A stretch of 64,000 nt of DNA, taken from assembly GCF_002283555.1 (NCBI RefSeq), contig NZ_MVOI01000006.1, forward strand, positions 1-64,000. Reading direction: 5' to 3'. The DNA comes from Rubrivirga sp. SAORIC476. Lineage in GTDB: Bacteria > Bacteroidota > Rhodothermia > Rhodothermales > Rubricoccaceae. Positions within the stretch are counted from its first letter, which is position 1; each line of letters starts with the position of its first letter. Made by a program: the position numbers and the translations under genes. The notes under the pieces were generated by a model. The model was not told where the DNA came from. It saw nothing but the letters and a program-made list of their open reading frames with translations, and ran no database searches. Below are positions 29,187 through 36,829 of this stretch, piece after piece.

Positions 29187-29858
29187 ATGCGCTCGCTCCC
29201 TCTCGCCCTGCTCCTGGCCCTCGCCGCCTGCGCGCCCACCGACCCCGCTGAGACGCCCGAGGCGGACGTACCCGCGCCGTCGCCACCCACCGCGGAGGCG
29301 CCGGAGCCCGCGGGCGCCGACACGCTCTCGATCACGACCGACACCGCCGACCTGGCGGCCCGCCCGGCGGCACCCGTCCGGGTAGAGGGCGCCTGCCCGT
29401 TTGAGGGCTGCGTCTACGGCACTTGGACCACCTCGGCCGAGACGACCGTCTACGCCACTGCCGATGCGTCGAGCGCGTCGTTCACCGTCCCCGCCGGGAC
29501 CGCGCTTGAGGCGGACCGCGGCTTCGTCCTCGTGACGCGGCTGGGTGAGGTCGTGGTGGATGCGGCCAGCGACCTGTACCTCGCCTCTGGCGAGACGGCC
29601 CCGCTGGCGCCCGGCGACACGCTCCTCGTGCTCGACTACGAGGGCGAGGGCAGCTCGCGCGTCTGGTTCGACGGCCGGATCGGGTTCTCCGAAGCTGGGG
29701 GCTTCCAGGGGCCACCCGGCGAGGAGCCCGCCCTCCGCCCGCTCACCGAGGCGGTCACCGAGTGGTGGGCCCACGTCACCGCGCCCGACGGCCGAAGCGG
29801 CTGGCTCTGGATGGACGAGACGCCCGACGTGAGCGGCGCCGACGCGCTCGGCGGCTGA
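29187..29858 (+). CDS. Lipoprotein, SH3-like, function unknown
   Basis: 223-residue protein with a lipoprotein signal (MRSLPLALLLALAAC, Cys15) followed by a Pro/Ala/Glu-rich linker of about 40 residues. The globular part contains GTWTTSAETTVYATADASSA and WAHVTAPDGRSGWLWMDE, which read like bacterial SH3 (cell-wall binding) strands, including the closing SGWLW. Two cysteines sit close together (ACPFEGCVYG). Start chosen on the signal peptide; an upstream in-frame ATG at 29022 would give an unlikely 55-residue leader. It is divergent from the large protease. No enzyme motif. Confidence 0.78.
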   Translation: MRSLPLALLLALAACAPTDPAETPEADVPAPSPPTAEAPEPAGADTLSITTDTADLAARPAAPVRVEGACPFEGCVYGTWTTSAETTVYATADASSASFTVPAGTALEADRGFVLVTRLGEVVVDAASDLYLASGETAPLAPGDTLLVLDYEGEGSSRVWFDGRIGFSEAGGFQGPPGEEPALRPLTEAVTEWWAHVTAPDGRSGWLWMDETPDVSGADALGG

Positions 29859-29867
29859 TCTCCCCCT

Positions 29868-29895
29868 GCCCGCCTCGATGCCGAGGCTAGCGGGC
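29868..29895 (+). terminator. Hairpin with GCCTCG palindrome
   Basis: GCCTCG-ATGC-CGAGGC (29872-29887), with an alternative outer pairing CCCGC (29869-29873)/GCGGG (29890-29894), just after the lipoprotein stop and before the AAA ATPase gene. No T-tract. Confidence 0.5.
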
Positions 29896-29958
29896 CTCGG
29901 GGGCGGAACGGCGCACGGCGGGCGGCGTGAAGGGACGCCAACAGAAAACCGTCCCCCG

Positions 29959-31497
29959 ATGGCAGACGCCCCCCAGATTTCGACGCTCGGCGACCTCAAG
30001 GCGTCGGGCTACCGGCCCCGCTCCGTCAAGGACGAGATCCGCGCTAACCTGATCGCCCGCCTCCAGTCTGGCGACGACGTGTTTCCCGGCATCCTCGGCT
30101 TCGACCGGACCGTCATCCCGCAGGTCCAGAATGCGCTGCTGGGTCGCCACGACTTCATCCTGCTCGGCCTCCGCGGCCAGGCCAAGAGCCGCATCGTGCG
30201 GATGCTGCCGTCGCTCCTCGACGAGTGGGTGCCCGAGGTCGAAGGCTCCGAGATCCACGACGACCCGCTGGACCCGGTCTCGAAGTACGCCCGCGACCTG
30301 ATCCACGACCAGGGCGACGAGACGCCGGTCTCCTGGCTCCACCGGTCCGCCCGCTACGGCGAGAAGCTGGCCACGCCCGACACGTCCATCGCCGACCTCA
30401 TCGGCGACATCGACCCGATCAAGGCGGCCACGAGGAAGCTGACCTACGCCGACGAGGAGGTGATCCACTTCGGCATCATCCCGCGCACGCACCGGGGCAT
30501 CTTCGCCATCAACGAGCTGCCGGACCTCCAGCCGCGCATCCAGGTGGGCCTGCTCAACATCATGGAGGAGCAGGACATCCAGATCCGTGGCTTCAACGTC
30601 CGCATCCCGATCGACGTGCTGATGGTGTACACGGCCAACCCGGAGGACTATACCAACCGCGGCTCGATCATCACGCCGCTCAAGGACCGCATCGACTCCC
30701 AGATCCTGACCCACTACCCGCGCGAGCTGGGCATCGGCGTCGAGATCACGCGGCAGGAGGCGTGGGCCGAGCGCGACGGCGCGGTGACCGTCCACGTCCC
30801 GCACGTCTTTCGGCAGATCGTCGAGCAGGTGGCCTTCGAGGCGCGGGCCTCCGAGTACGTCGATCAGAAGTCGGGCGTCTCGGCGCGGCTGACGCGGGCG
30901 GCGCTGGAGGACCTAGTCTCGGCCGCCGAGCGGCGCGCGCTGATCCACGGCGAATCTGAGACCACGCTCCGCGCGAGCGACCTCGAAGCCATCGAGCCCG
31001 CCGTGACGGGCAAGGTGGAGCTGGTCTACGAGGGCGAGCAGGAGGGCGCGCAGGGCGTCGCCCGGGCGCTCGTCGGCAAGGCGGTCTCTACCATCGTCAA
31101 GACCTACCTCCCGGACCCGACCGCCAAGGGGTCCGGCGCCGACGGTGGCCGCGCGGCCTACCGCGAGGTCCTCGGCTGGTTCTCGAAGGGCCACACGGTC
31201 GACCTCGACACCGACCTCCGCTTCGCCGAGTACGTCCAGCAGCTCGACCGCGTCGAGGGGCTCGGGGCGCTCGTGGACGCGCACACCGCGCCGCCGTCAC
31301 CCGCCGAGAAGGCGTCGATGATGGAGCTGGCGCTGGAGATGCTCCACCAGCACTCGCTGCTCGGCAAGGAGGTCGCCGACGACGGCGCCAGCTACGCCGA
31401 CATGATGGGTTCCGTCCTCTCCGGCCTCGGCTCCTTCGGCGCGGACGACGACGACGACCTCGACGACGACGAGGAGGACTACCGTCGCTTCGGCTGA
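29959..31497 (+). CDS. Magnesium-chelatase subunit I-like AAA+ ATPase
   Basis: 512-residue cytoplasmic AAA+ protein. Walker A is residues 70-77 (GLRGQAKS), a variant with Ala before the Lys. The segment GIFAINELPDL stands at Walker B with Asn in place of the usual Asp but with the Glu kept; IPIDVLMVYTANPEDYTNRG and ITPLKDRIDSQI are the sensor-1 and helical regions. All of this matches the stand-alone BchI/ChlI-like proteins common in Bacteroidota, which usually pair with a VWA protein as a MoxR-like chaperone. No VWA gene is next to it here; a GNAT gene follows after 3 bp. The C-terminus is an Asp-rich tail (ADDDDDLDDDEEDYRRFG). True chlorophyll synthesis is not implied. Start at 29959 chosen because upstream codons look non-coding. 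Confidence 0.9.
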   Translation: MADAPQISTLGDLKASGYRPRSVKDEIRANLIARLQSGDDVFPGILGFDRTVIPQVQNALLGRHDFILLGLRGQAKSRIVRMLPSLLDEWVPEVEGSEIHDDPLDPVSKYARDLIHDQGDETPVSWLHRSARYGEKLATPDTSIADLIGDIDPIKAATRKLTYADEEVIHFGIIPRTHRGIFAINELPDLQPRIQVGLLNIMEEQDIQIRGFNVRIPIDVLMVYTANPEDYTNRGSIITPLKDRIDSQILTHYPRELGIGVEITRQEAWAERDGAVTVHVPHVFRQIVEQVAFEARASEYVDQKSGVSARLTRAALEDLVSAAERRALIHGESETTLRASDLEAIEPAVTGKVELVYEGEQEGAQGVARALVGKAVSTIVKTYLPDPTAKGSGADGGRAAYREVLGWFSKGHTVDLDTDLRFAEYVQQLDRVEGLGALVDAHTAPPSPAEKASMMELALEMLHQHSLLGKEVADDGASYADMMGSVLSGLGSFGADDDDDLDDDEEDYRRFG

Positions 31498-31500
31498 CCC

Positions 31501-31992
31501 ATGACGCTCCGCCCCGCCACCCCTGCCGACGCCGCGACCGTGTGCGAGCTCGTCCGCGAGCTGGCCGCCTACGAGAAGGCGTCGGCGGACGACGTCTCGG
31601 CCTCGACGGCCGCGTTCGCCGCTGCGCTCGCGCCCGACGCCTCGCCCCGCCTCGGCTGTCTGCTCGCCGAGGTGGACGGCGTCGCAGCGGGCGTCGCGGT
31701 CTTCTTTCCCGCCTTCTCGACGTGGCGCGCGGGCTGGGGGCTTTATCTGGAAGACCTGTTCGTGCGCCCGGCCTACCGCGGGCAGGGCATCGGGCTGGCG
31801 TTGTTCCGCGCCGTCGCCGCGGAGGCCGTCGCGCGTGGGGCCGAGCGGCTGGAGTGGATCGTGCTCGACTGGAACGAACTCGCGCTCGGCTTCTACCGCT
31901 CGCTGGGCGCCGAGGCACTGGACGAGTGGACCAAGATGCGGCTCACCGGCGACGCTCTTGCCGCGCTGGCCGAGCCGGTGCGCGACGCGTAA
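31501..31992 (+). CDS. GNAT N-acetyltransferase, diamine/SSAT-like
   Basis: 163-residue acetyl-CoA-dependent acetyltransferase. The pattern ELAAYEK near the N-terminus, FFPAFSTWRAGWGLYLEDLF and the acetyl-CoA loop RPAYRGQGIGLALF are those of the spermidine/diamine (SSAT, thialysine) branch of the GNAT superfamily. WIVLDWNELALGFYRSLGAE completes the fold. It starts 3 bp after the AAA ATPase stop, so both share one transcript, which ends at a hairpin before a convergent gene. A polyamine or amino-acid substrate is likely from the family but not shown. Confidence 0.9.
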   Translation: MTLRPATPADAATVCELVRELAAYEKASADDVSASTAAFAAALAPDASPRLGCLLAEVDGVAAGVAVFFPAFSTWRAGWGLYLEDLFVRPAYRGQGIGLALFRAVAAEAVARGAERLEWIVLDWNELALGFYRSLGAEALDEWTKMRLTGDALAALAEPVRDA

Positions 31993-32025
31993 GGACGCGA
32001 TCCAACGTGTCTGCCAGACCGCCCC

Positions 32026-32045
32026 GGGCACGACGAGTCGTGTCC
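32026..32045. terminator. Bidirectional hairpin
   Basis: GGGCACGA-CGAG-TCGTGTCC (32026-32045, one G-T pair) between convergent genes ending at 31992 and 32083. Confidence 0.5.
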
Positions 32046-32082
32046 CTCCAGGTGCCCGGAGCGGGGCATCGTCGTTCGGCCG

Positions 32083-32742
32083 CTACTCCACCAACCGTCC
32101 GTTCTCCACCTCTACCTCGGCCCAGTTGGAGATCGCATCGGGCGAGGCGGCGATGACGCGGAGGCGGCGGCGCCCCGGCCCGACGGCGTCGAGGTCCAGC
32201 ACGAGTCGGTCCGCGTGGATGTCGAGGGCGTTCTCCTCCAGCACGCGGTCGTCGACGAGCGCGGTGCCGTCCTCGTCGTCCAGCATCAGCTCCGAGCCGT
32301 CGGTGGCGCGGGCCGTGAAGACGAGCAGGCTCGGGTCGGCCGGGTCGAGGCCTTCGACGCGCAGCGACAGCGACGGCCGGATGGCGGGCACGTCGCGCCC
32401 GAGGAGCACGTAGCCGACGCCCCCCACCTCGACGGGCACGAGGACCGGGCGCGGCGCCTCGTCGGACACGCGGACTACCACGCGGCCATCGCCGAGCGAC
32501 TCCACCTCGACGCCCGGCGCGGGCGGGAAGGTGGCCTCGGCATCGGTGCCGAGCAGCGACGCGACGGCGAGCGTGTCGGACTGCCCGCTGCGGATCTCGA
32601 TCTCCTGCAGTGGCGCCCGGAGTGGCCCCGAGGCGGTGTCGGCCAGGGCCAGCGAGGCGTCCGGCGGCGGCGCCGGGGCGTCGGCGGCGGTATCGCCGCA
32701 GCCGACGAGGGCGGCGGCGAGGAAGAGCGAGAGAGGGCGCAT
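32083..32742 (-). CDS. Lipoprotein of unknown function
   Basis: 219-residue protein with a lipoprotein signal (MRPLSLFLAAALVGC, Cys15). The mature part is acidic, rich in Ala/Pro and looks like two small beta-sandwiches: about 45-105 (IEIRSGQSDTLAVASLLG, VEVGGVGYVLLG) and 110-219 (LSLRVEGLDPADPSLLVFTA, ending RRLRVIAASPDAISNWAEVE). I recognise no family. The ATG follows directly on the stop codon of the release-factor-like gene (TAG then ATG), so the two are translated from one mRNA, an odd pairing of an envelope lipoprotein with a translation factor. Confidence 0.75.
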   Translation of the reverse strand: MRPLSLFLAAALVGCGDTAADAPAPPPDASLALADTASGPLRAPLQEIEIRSGQSDTLAVASLLGTDAEATFPPAPGVEVESLGDGRVVVRVSDEAPRPVLVPVEVGGVGYVLLGRDVPAIRPSLSLRVEGLDPADPSLLVFTARATDGSELMLDDEDGTALVDDRVLEENALDIHADRLVLDLDAVGPGRRRLRVIAASPDAISNWAEVEVENGRLVE

Positions 32743-33084
32743 CTACACGTCGGGGGGGCGGCGGAGCTTCTTCTTCTCCGACCGCTGGCGCTTGGCCTCC
32801 AGGCGGCGGCGCTTCGAGCCCCGAGTCGGCTTCGTCTGGCGCCGCGGCGTGACGGGCCGGTTGGCTTCTTCGAGACGCCGCCGCAGCTCTTGGACGGCGA
32901 GGGCCTTGTTGCGGAACTGGCTCCGCGAACTCCGTTCGTTGACGACGGTCCCGGTCGGCCGGTGCGTGAGGCGGACGGCCGTCTCGACCTTGTTGGCGCG
33001 CTGCCCACCCTTCGTGCTGCCCGAGAGCGTCTCCACGTCGCACTCGGCCATCAGGTCGTCGTTGGAGTCGGGGATGTCGGGCAC
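32743..33084 (-). CDS. GGQ release-factor-like protein (ArfB/PrfH type)
   Basis: 113-residue peptidyl-tRNA hydrolase domain protein. The catalytic GGQ is residues 26-28 in SGSTKGGQRANKVETAVRLT, followed by RSSRSQFRNKALAVQELRRR and a very basic C-terminal tail (RRQTKPTRGSKRRRLEAKRQ), which in ArfB-like rescue factors enters the empty mRNA channel. It lacks the stop-codon recognition domains of RF1/RF2, so a role in rescuing stalled ribosomes is likely. The start is GTG at 33084; ATG twelve codons later would trim a family-typical N-terminus. It shares a 53-bp gap with the divergent crtZ and its stop abuts the next start. Confidence 0.88.
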   Translation of the reverse strand: MPDIPDSNDDLMAECDVETLSGSTKGGQRANKVETAVRLTHRPTGTVVNERSSRSQFRNKALAVQELRRRLEEANRPVTPRRQTKPTRGSKRRRLEAKRQRSEKKKLRRPPDV

Positions 33085-33104
33085 AGCCGGATGGAAGGAG
33101 AGAG

Positions 33105-33112
33105 TAGGTTCT
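33105..33112 (+). promoter_or_regulatory. -7 promoter box of crtZ
   Basis: TAGGTTCT, 25 nt before the GTG start at 33138. It lies inside the 53-bp gap between crtZ and the divergent GGQ gene. Confidence 0.5.
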
Positions 33113-33137
33113 ACGGCGTCCTCGCCGTCTCGGTCCC

Positions 33138-33614
33138 GTGCTTCGCTTCGGTCTTCTCGTCGTCGCCGCCTTCGTCGTCATGGAGGTGGCGTCGTACGTG
33201 CTCCACCGGTTCGTCTTCCACGGCGTCCTGTGGCGCATCCACCGGACGCACCACGACCCGGCGCATGGCCACGGCAAGGGCATCGAGTGGAACGACCTCT
33301 TCTCCGTCGGCTTCGCGGCGCTCTCGATGGGCCTGCTGTGGGCGGGCCGCGCCGACCCGCTGGCGAGCACCGCCTTCCCGCTGGGCGTAGGCATCGCGGT
33401 GTACGGGCTGCTCTACTTCGTCCTCCACGATCTCTACGCGCACGGGCGGCTGGGACCGAAGAAGACGACGGTCTCGGCGGCGCAGGCCGTCAAACGGGCG
33501 CATGGGCGGCACCACCAGTCGCTGTCGAAGGTCGGCCAGGAGCCGTACGGGCTGTTCCTGTTCCCCCCGTGGATGGGGCGGCGGTTCGAGCGGAAACGGG
33601 ACCGCGCGGCCTGA
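33138..33614 (+). CDS. crtZ: Beta-carotene 3-hydroxylase
   Basis: 158-residue membrane di-iron hydroxylase that adds hydroxyl groups to beta-ionone rings of carotenoids. All histidine clusters of the fatty-acid-hydroxylase superfamily are present: His23/His28 (HRFVFH), His35/38/39 (HRTHH), His97/His102 (HDLYAH) and His122/125/126 (HGRHH). Hydrophobic helices precede and separate them. The start is GTG at 33138 (MLRFGLLVVAAFVVMEVASY); a TAGGTTCT promoter box lies upstream. The gene is isolated from other crt genes and ends 3 bp from a convergent gene. It fits a red, carotenoid-bearing organism. Confidence 0.94.
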   Translation: MLRFGLLVVAAFVVMEVASYVLHRFVFHGVLWRIHRTHHDPAHGHGKGIEWNDLFSVGFAALSMGLLWAGRADPLASTAFPLGVGIAVYGLLYFVLHDLYAHGRLGPKKTTVSAAQAVKRAHGRHHQSLSKVGQEPYGLFLFPPWMGRRFERKRDRAA

Positions 33615-33617
33615 GCG

Positions 33618-34607
33618 TCAGCGCGTCGCGGTGACGACGGCTTGGGCGCCTCCGGGGATCAGACGGACCACCGCTGTGGCGACGACGTGCGCGCCGTCGG
33701 GCTCGTCTCGCATCCACGTCTGCACGCGAGCCTGGTCCGAGGAGGCCTCGTCGGACCGGAGCGCCCAGCCGTCCGTCTCGAAGCGCGTCGTCAGGTCGGC
33801 GGCGGCGGACGCCAGCGTCCCGCCGGGAATCGTGAGGACGGAGTACGTGCCTCGATACTGCTGAGTCGCACCGTCGAAGCCGAAGCTCTGGGTGGACGAT
33901 TGCTCCCCCACCGATCGAAGCCAAGGCAGGTCGGGGCCTCGAAACACAGAGGGCTCGTCGGCCGGCTCGTCGATGATTTCGCCATCGCCGATCACGTCGG
34001 CCATGTCGACGGGCTCGTCGATGATCTCGCCATCGCCGATCACGTCCGTCATGTCGCTCGGCTCGTCGAAGATCTCGCCGTCGCCGATCACGTCGGCCGC
34101 GTCGTGGACGGTCACAGATTCCGGATCGGAGGCGCACCCACCCGCCTCGATGGAGATGCTCACGAAGGCGCCCCCTGCTTGGCGGGGCGCGAACAGCACG
34201 TCGCCGTGCGCGTCGGGGCCGCAGAGCCGGAGCCCCGTCGGTGCATACGGCGACGGCTCCGCCGTCCAGCCGGTCGGGAGGGGGTGGGTGGCGTAGGTCG
34301 CTGCGAGGGCGTCCGGGGTGCCGTCGAGGCGGGCGAAGCCGAGCGCGAAGAACGGGCCCTCGGGGGCCTCGGGCACGGGCTGGATCGTGATCCCTCCGAG
34401 GGCTGAGGCTTCGGGCGGCAGCAGCGTGCGGTCGATGCCCGCAGGCCACCCGCTCTGCTCGACCCCGACTGACGCGTCTCCCATGCTCGACCCCATCACG
34501 AACATGGAGAAGAACGCTTCGAGGAGTTCGTTTTCAGTGCTTTGCGCGCTCGCGGTGGAAGACGCGGCGGCGAGCAGCGCGAGGACGCCGAGGCGAAGAA
34601 GACGCAT
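33618..34607 (-). CDS. Exported protein with a triple 16-residue acidic repeat
   Basis: 329-residue protein with a signal peptide (MRLLRLGVLALLAAASSTAS then AQ). The centre carries three tandem copies of a 16-residue unit with consensus DVIGDGEIIDEPxDMx, making a strongly acidic linker between two globular halves. The pattern DGxIxDE could bind calcium, but it is not an exact EF-hand or RTX motif. The C-terminal half (GTYSVLTIPGGTLASAAADL, then WMRDEPDGAHVVATAVVRL) is beta-rich. I recognise no family. The promoter TTG-N21-TACCCTCC lies upstream, and the stop is 3 bp from that of crtZ. Confidence 0.75.
   Translation of the reverse strand: MRLLRLGVLALLAAASSTASAQSTENELLEAFFSMFVMGSSMGDASVGVEQSGWPAGIDRTLLPPEASALGGITIQPVPEAPEGPFFALGFARLDGTPDALAATYATHPLPTGWTAEPSPYAPTGLRLCGPDAHGDVLFAPRQAGGAFVSISIEAGGCASDPESVTVHDAADVIGDGEIFDEPSDMTDVIGDGEIIDEPVDMADVIGDGEIIDEPADEPSVFRGPDLPWLRSVGEQSSTQSFGFDGATQQYRGTYSVLTIPGGTLASAAADLTTRFETDGWALRSDEASSDQARVQTWMRDEPDGAHVVATAVVRLIPGGAQAVVTATR
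33951..34094 (-). repeat. Three 48-bp tandem repeats inside the acidic-repeat gene
   Basis: Three in-frame 48-bp units (34047-34094, 33999-34046, 33951-33998) that encode DVIGDGEI(F/I)DEPxD and differ at few bases. Their near identity suggests recent expansion or copy-number variation. Confidence 0.9.
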
Positions 34608-34631
34608 CGTGTGAGGGCGAGATCGTGTGCC

Positions 34632-34663
34632 GGAGGGTAGCCGCCGCCCGCGGCCCCTGTCAA
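34632..34663 (-). promoter_or_regulatory. Possible promoter of the acidic-repeat gene
   Basis: On the minus strand TTGACA begins at 34663; 21 nt after TTG (34661-34663) comes TACCCTCC (34632-34639), 24 nt before the ATG. The second box deviates from TAnnTT. Confidence 0.35.
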
Positions 34664-34691
34664 CGTCCGGCTCCCGAGCCTCCGGGGTGGC

Positions 34692-34717
34692 CCCGCCTGC
34701 CTGGGCGCCGAGGCGGG
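34692..34717. repeat. Intergenic palindrome between divergent genes
   Basis: CCCGCCT (34692-34698) pairs with AGGCGGG (34711-34717); the inside carries GGCGCCGAGG, related to the GCCTCGG palindromes. It sits upstream of two divergent genes, so it cannot be a terminator for either. Confidence 0.4.
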
Positions 34718-34746
34718 AGGCCGCGACGGGCCGGGCCGAGTGGCGC

Positions 34747-34754
34747 TAGCTTCC
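34747..34754 (+). promoter_or_regulatory. -7 promoter box of the ECF sigma gene
   Basis: TAGCTTCC, 19 nt before the ATG at 34774; same box and spacing as the propeller-kinase promoter. Confidence 0.5.
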
Positions 34755-34773
34755 GGCATCGCCCGCCGAAGCC

Positions 34774-35385
34774 ATGTCCGAGCCGTCCTCCGCCCCCCCG
34801 TCCGCCTCCTCCGAGGAGGACCGCGCGACGGTCGCCGCGGCCGTCGGCGGCGACCAGCGGGCCTACGAGCGCCTGCTCACCAAGTACCAGGGGCCGCTGC
34901 GGCGCCACGTCGGCAAGATGGTGCGCGACCAGGGGCAGGTGGACGACCTCGTGCAGGAGGCGTTCGTCAAGGCGTTCAGCAACATCGAGAGCTACAACCC
35001 GGCCTACGCCTTCTCGACGTGGCTCTACCGGATCACGACGAACCACACGATCGACTACATCCGCAAGAAAAAGCTGCCGACGTTCTCGATCGACAAGCCG
35101 GTCCAGACGCGCGACGGCCAGTTGCAGATGGAACTGCCGGACTCGACGTACCGCCCGGACCGCGCCATCGTCACCGACCAGCGCAATGAGATCCTGAGCG
35201 CGGCCATCGCCGAGTTGCCGGAGAAGTACCACCGGGTGATCGTGATGCGCCACCAGCAGGAGATGACCTACGAGGAGATCGCGACCGAGCTGGACCTGCC
35301 GCTGGGCACCGTCAAGGCGCACATCTTCCGTGCCCGCGCGCTCCTCAACAAGGCGCTCCGCGCACGACGCGCCGAGCTGGAGTAG
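34774..35385 (+). CDS. ECF-subfamily RNA polymerase sigma factor
   Basis: 203-residue sigma-70 family factor. Region 2 is at about residues 20-100 (YERLLTKYQGPLRRHVGKMV, DDLVQEAFVKAF, FSTWLYRITTNHTIDYIRKK) and region 4 at about 140-195 (LPEKYHRVIVMRHQQEMTYE, then LDLPLGTVKAHIFRARALLN). Region 3 is absent, as in ECF factors. No anti-sigma gene is adjacent: the downstream neighbour converges from 6 bp away and the upstream one is divergent. The sequence is close to the general-type ECF factors of Bacteroidota that act without a linked anti-sigma, so it may be regulated by expression level. Its own TAGCTTCC promoter box lies 19 nt upstream. Confidence 0.95.
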   Translation: MSEPSSAPPSASSEEDRATVAAAVGGDQRAYERLLTKYQGPLRRHVGKMVRDQGQVDDLVQEAFVKAFSNIESYNPAYAFSTWLYRITTNHTIDYIRKKKLPTFSIDKPVQTRDGQLQMELPDSTYRPDRAIVTDQRNEILSAAIAELPEKYHRVIVMRHQQEMTYEEIATELDLPLGTVKAHIFRARALLNKALRARRAELE

Positions 35386-35391
35386 CCGCCG

Positions 35392-36684
<1,293 letters not shown>

Positions 36685-36799
36685 GGGCGTGGAGGGACGT
36701 GCGTGGGGTGTACGGAGCGGCGTGCATCTGGCTCCCGGACGGGTCCTGGGAGGTGGGGACCCCCGCCGATCCCCCATGCCCGGAAATAAGCGGTCGGGC

Positions 36800-36807
36800 T
36801 AGGTTGA
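36800..36807 (+). promoter_or_regulatory. -7 promoter box of the CotH-protein gene
   Basis: TAGGTTGA, 22 nt before the ATG at 36830. Confidence 0.5.
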
Positions 36808-36829
36808 GCGCTCCCCACAGACCCCGCGC

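Noticed and set aside
23863-29385. A 1840-codon open frame on the plus strand opposite the large metalloprotease
   Set aside because: It is antisense to a protein with clear domains, is Arg/Ala/Gly/Val-rich without motifs, and arises from high GC at third positions.
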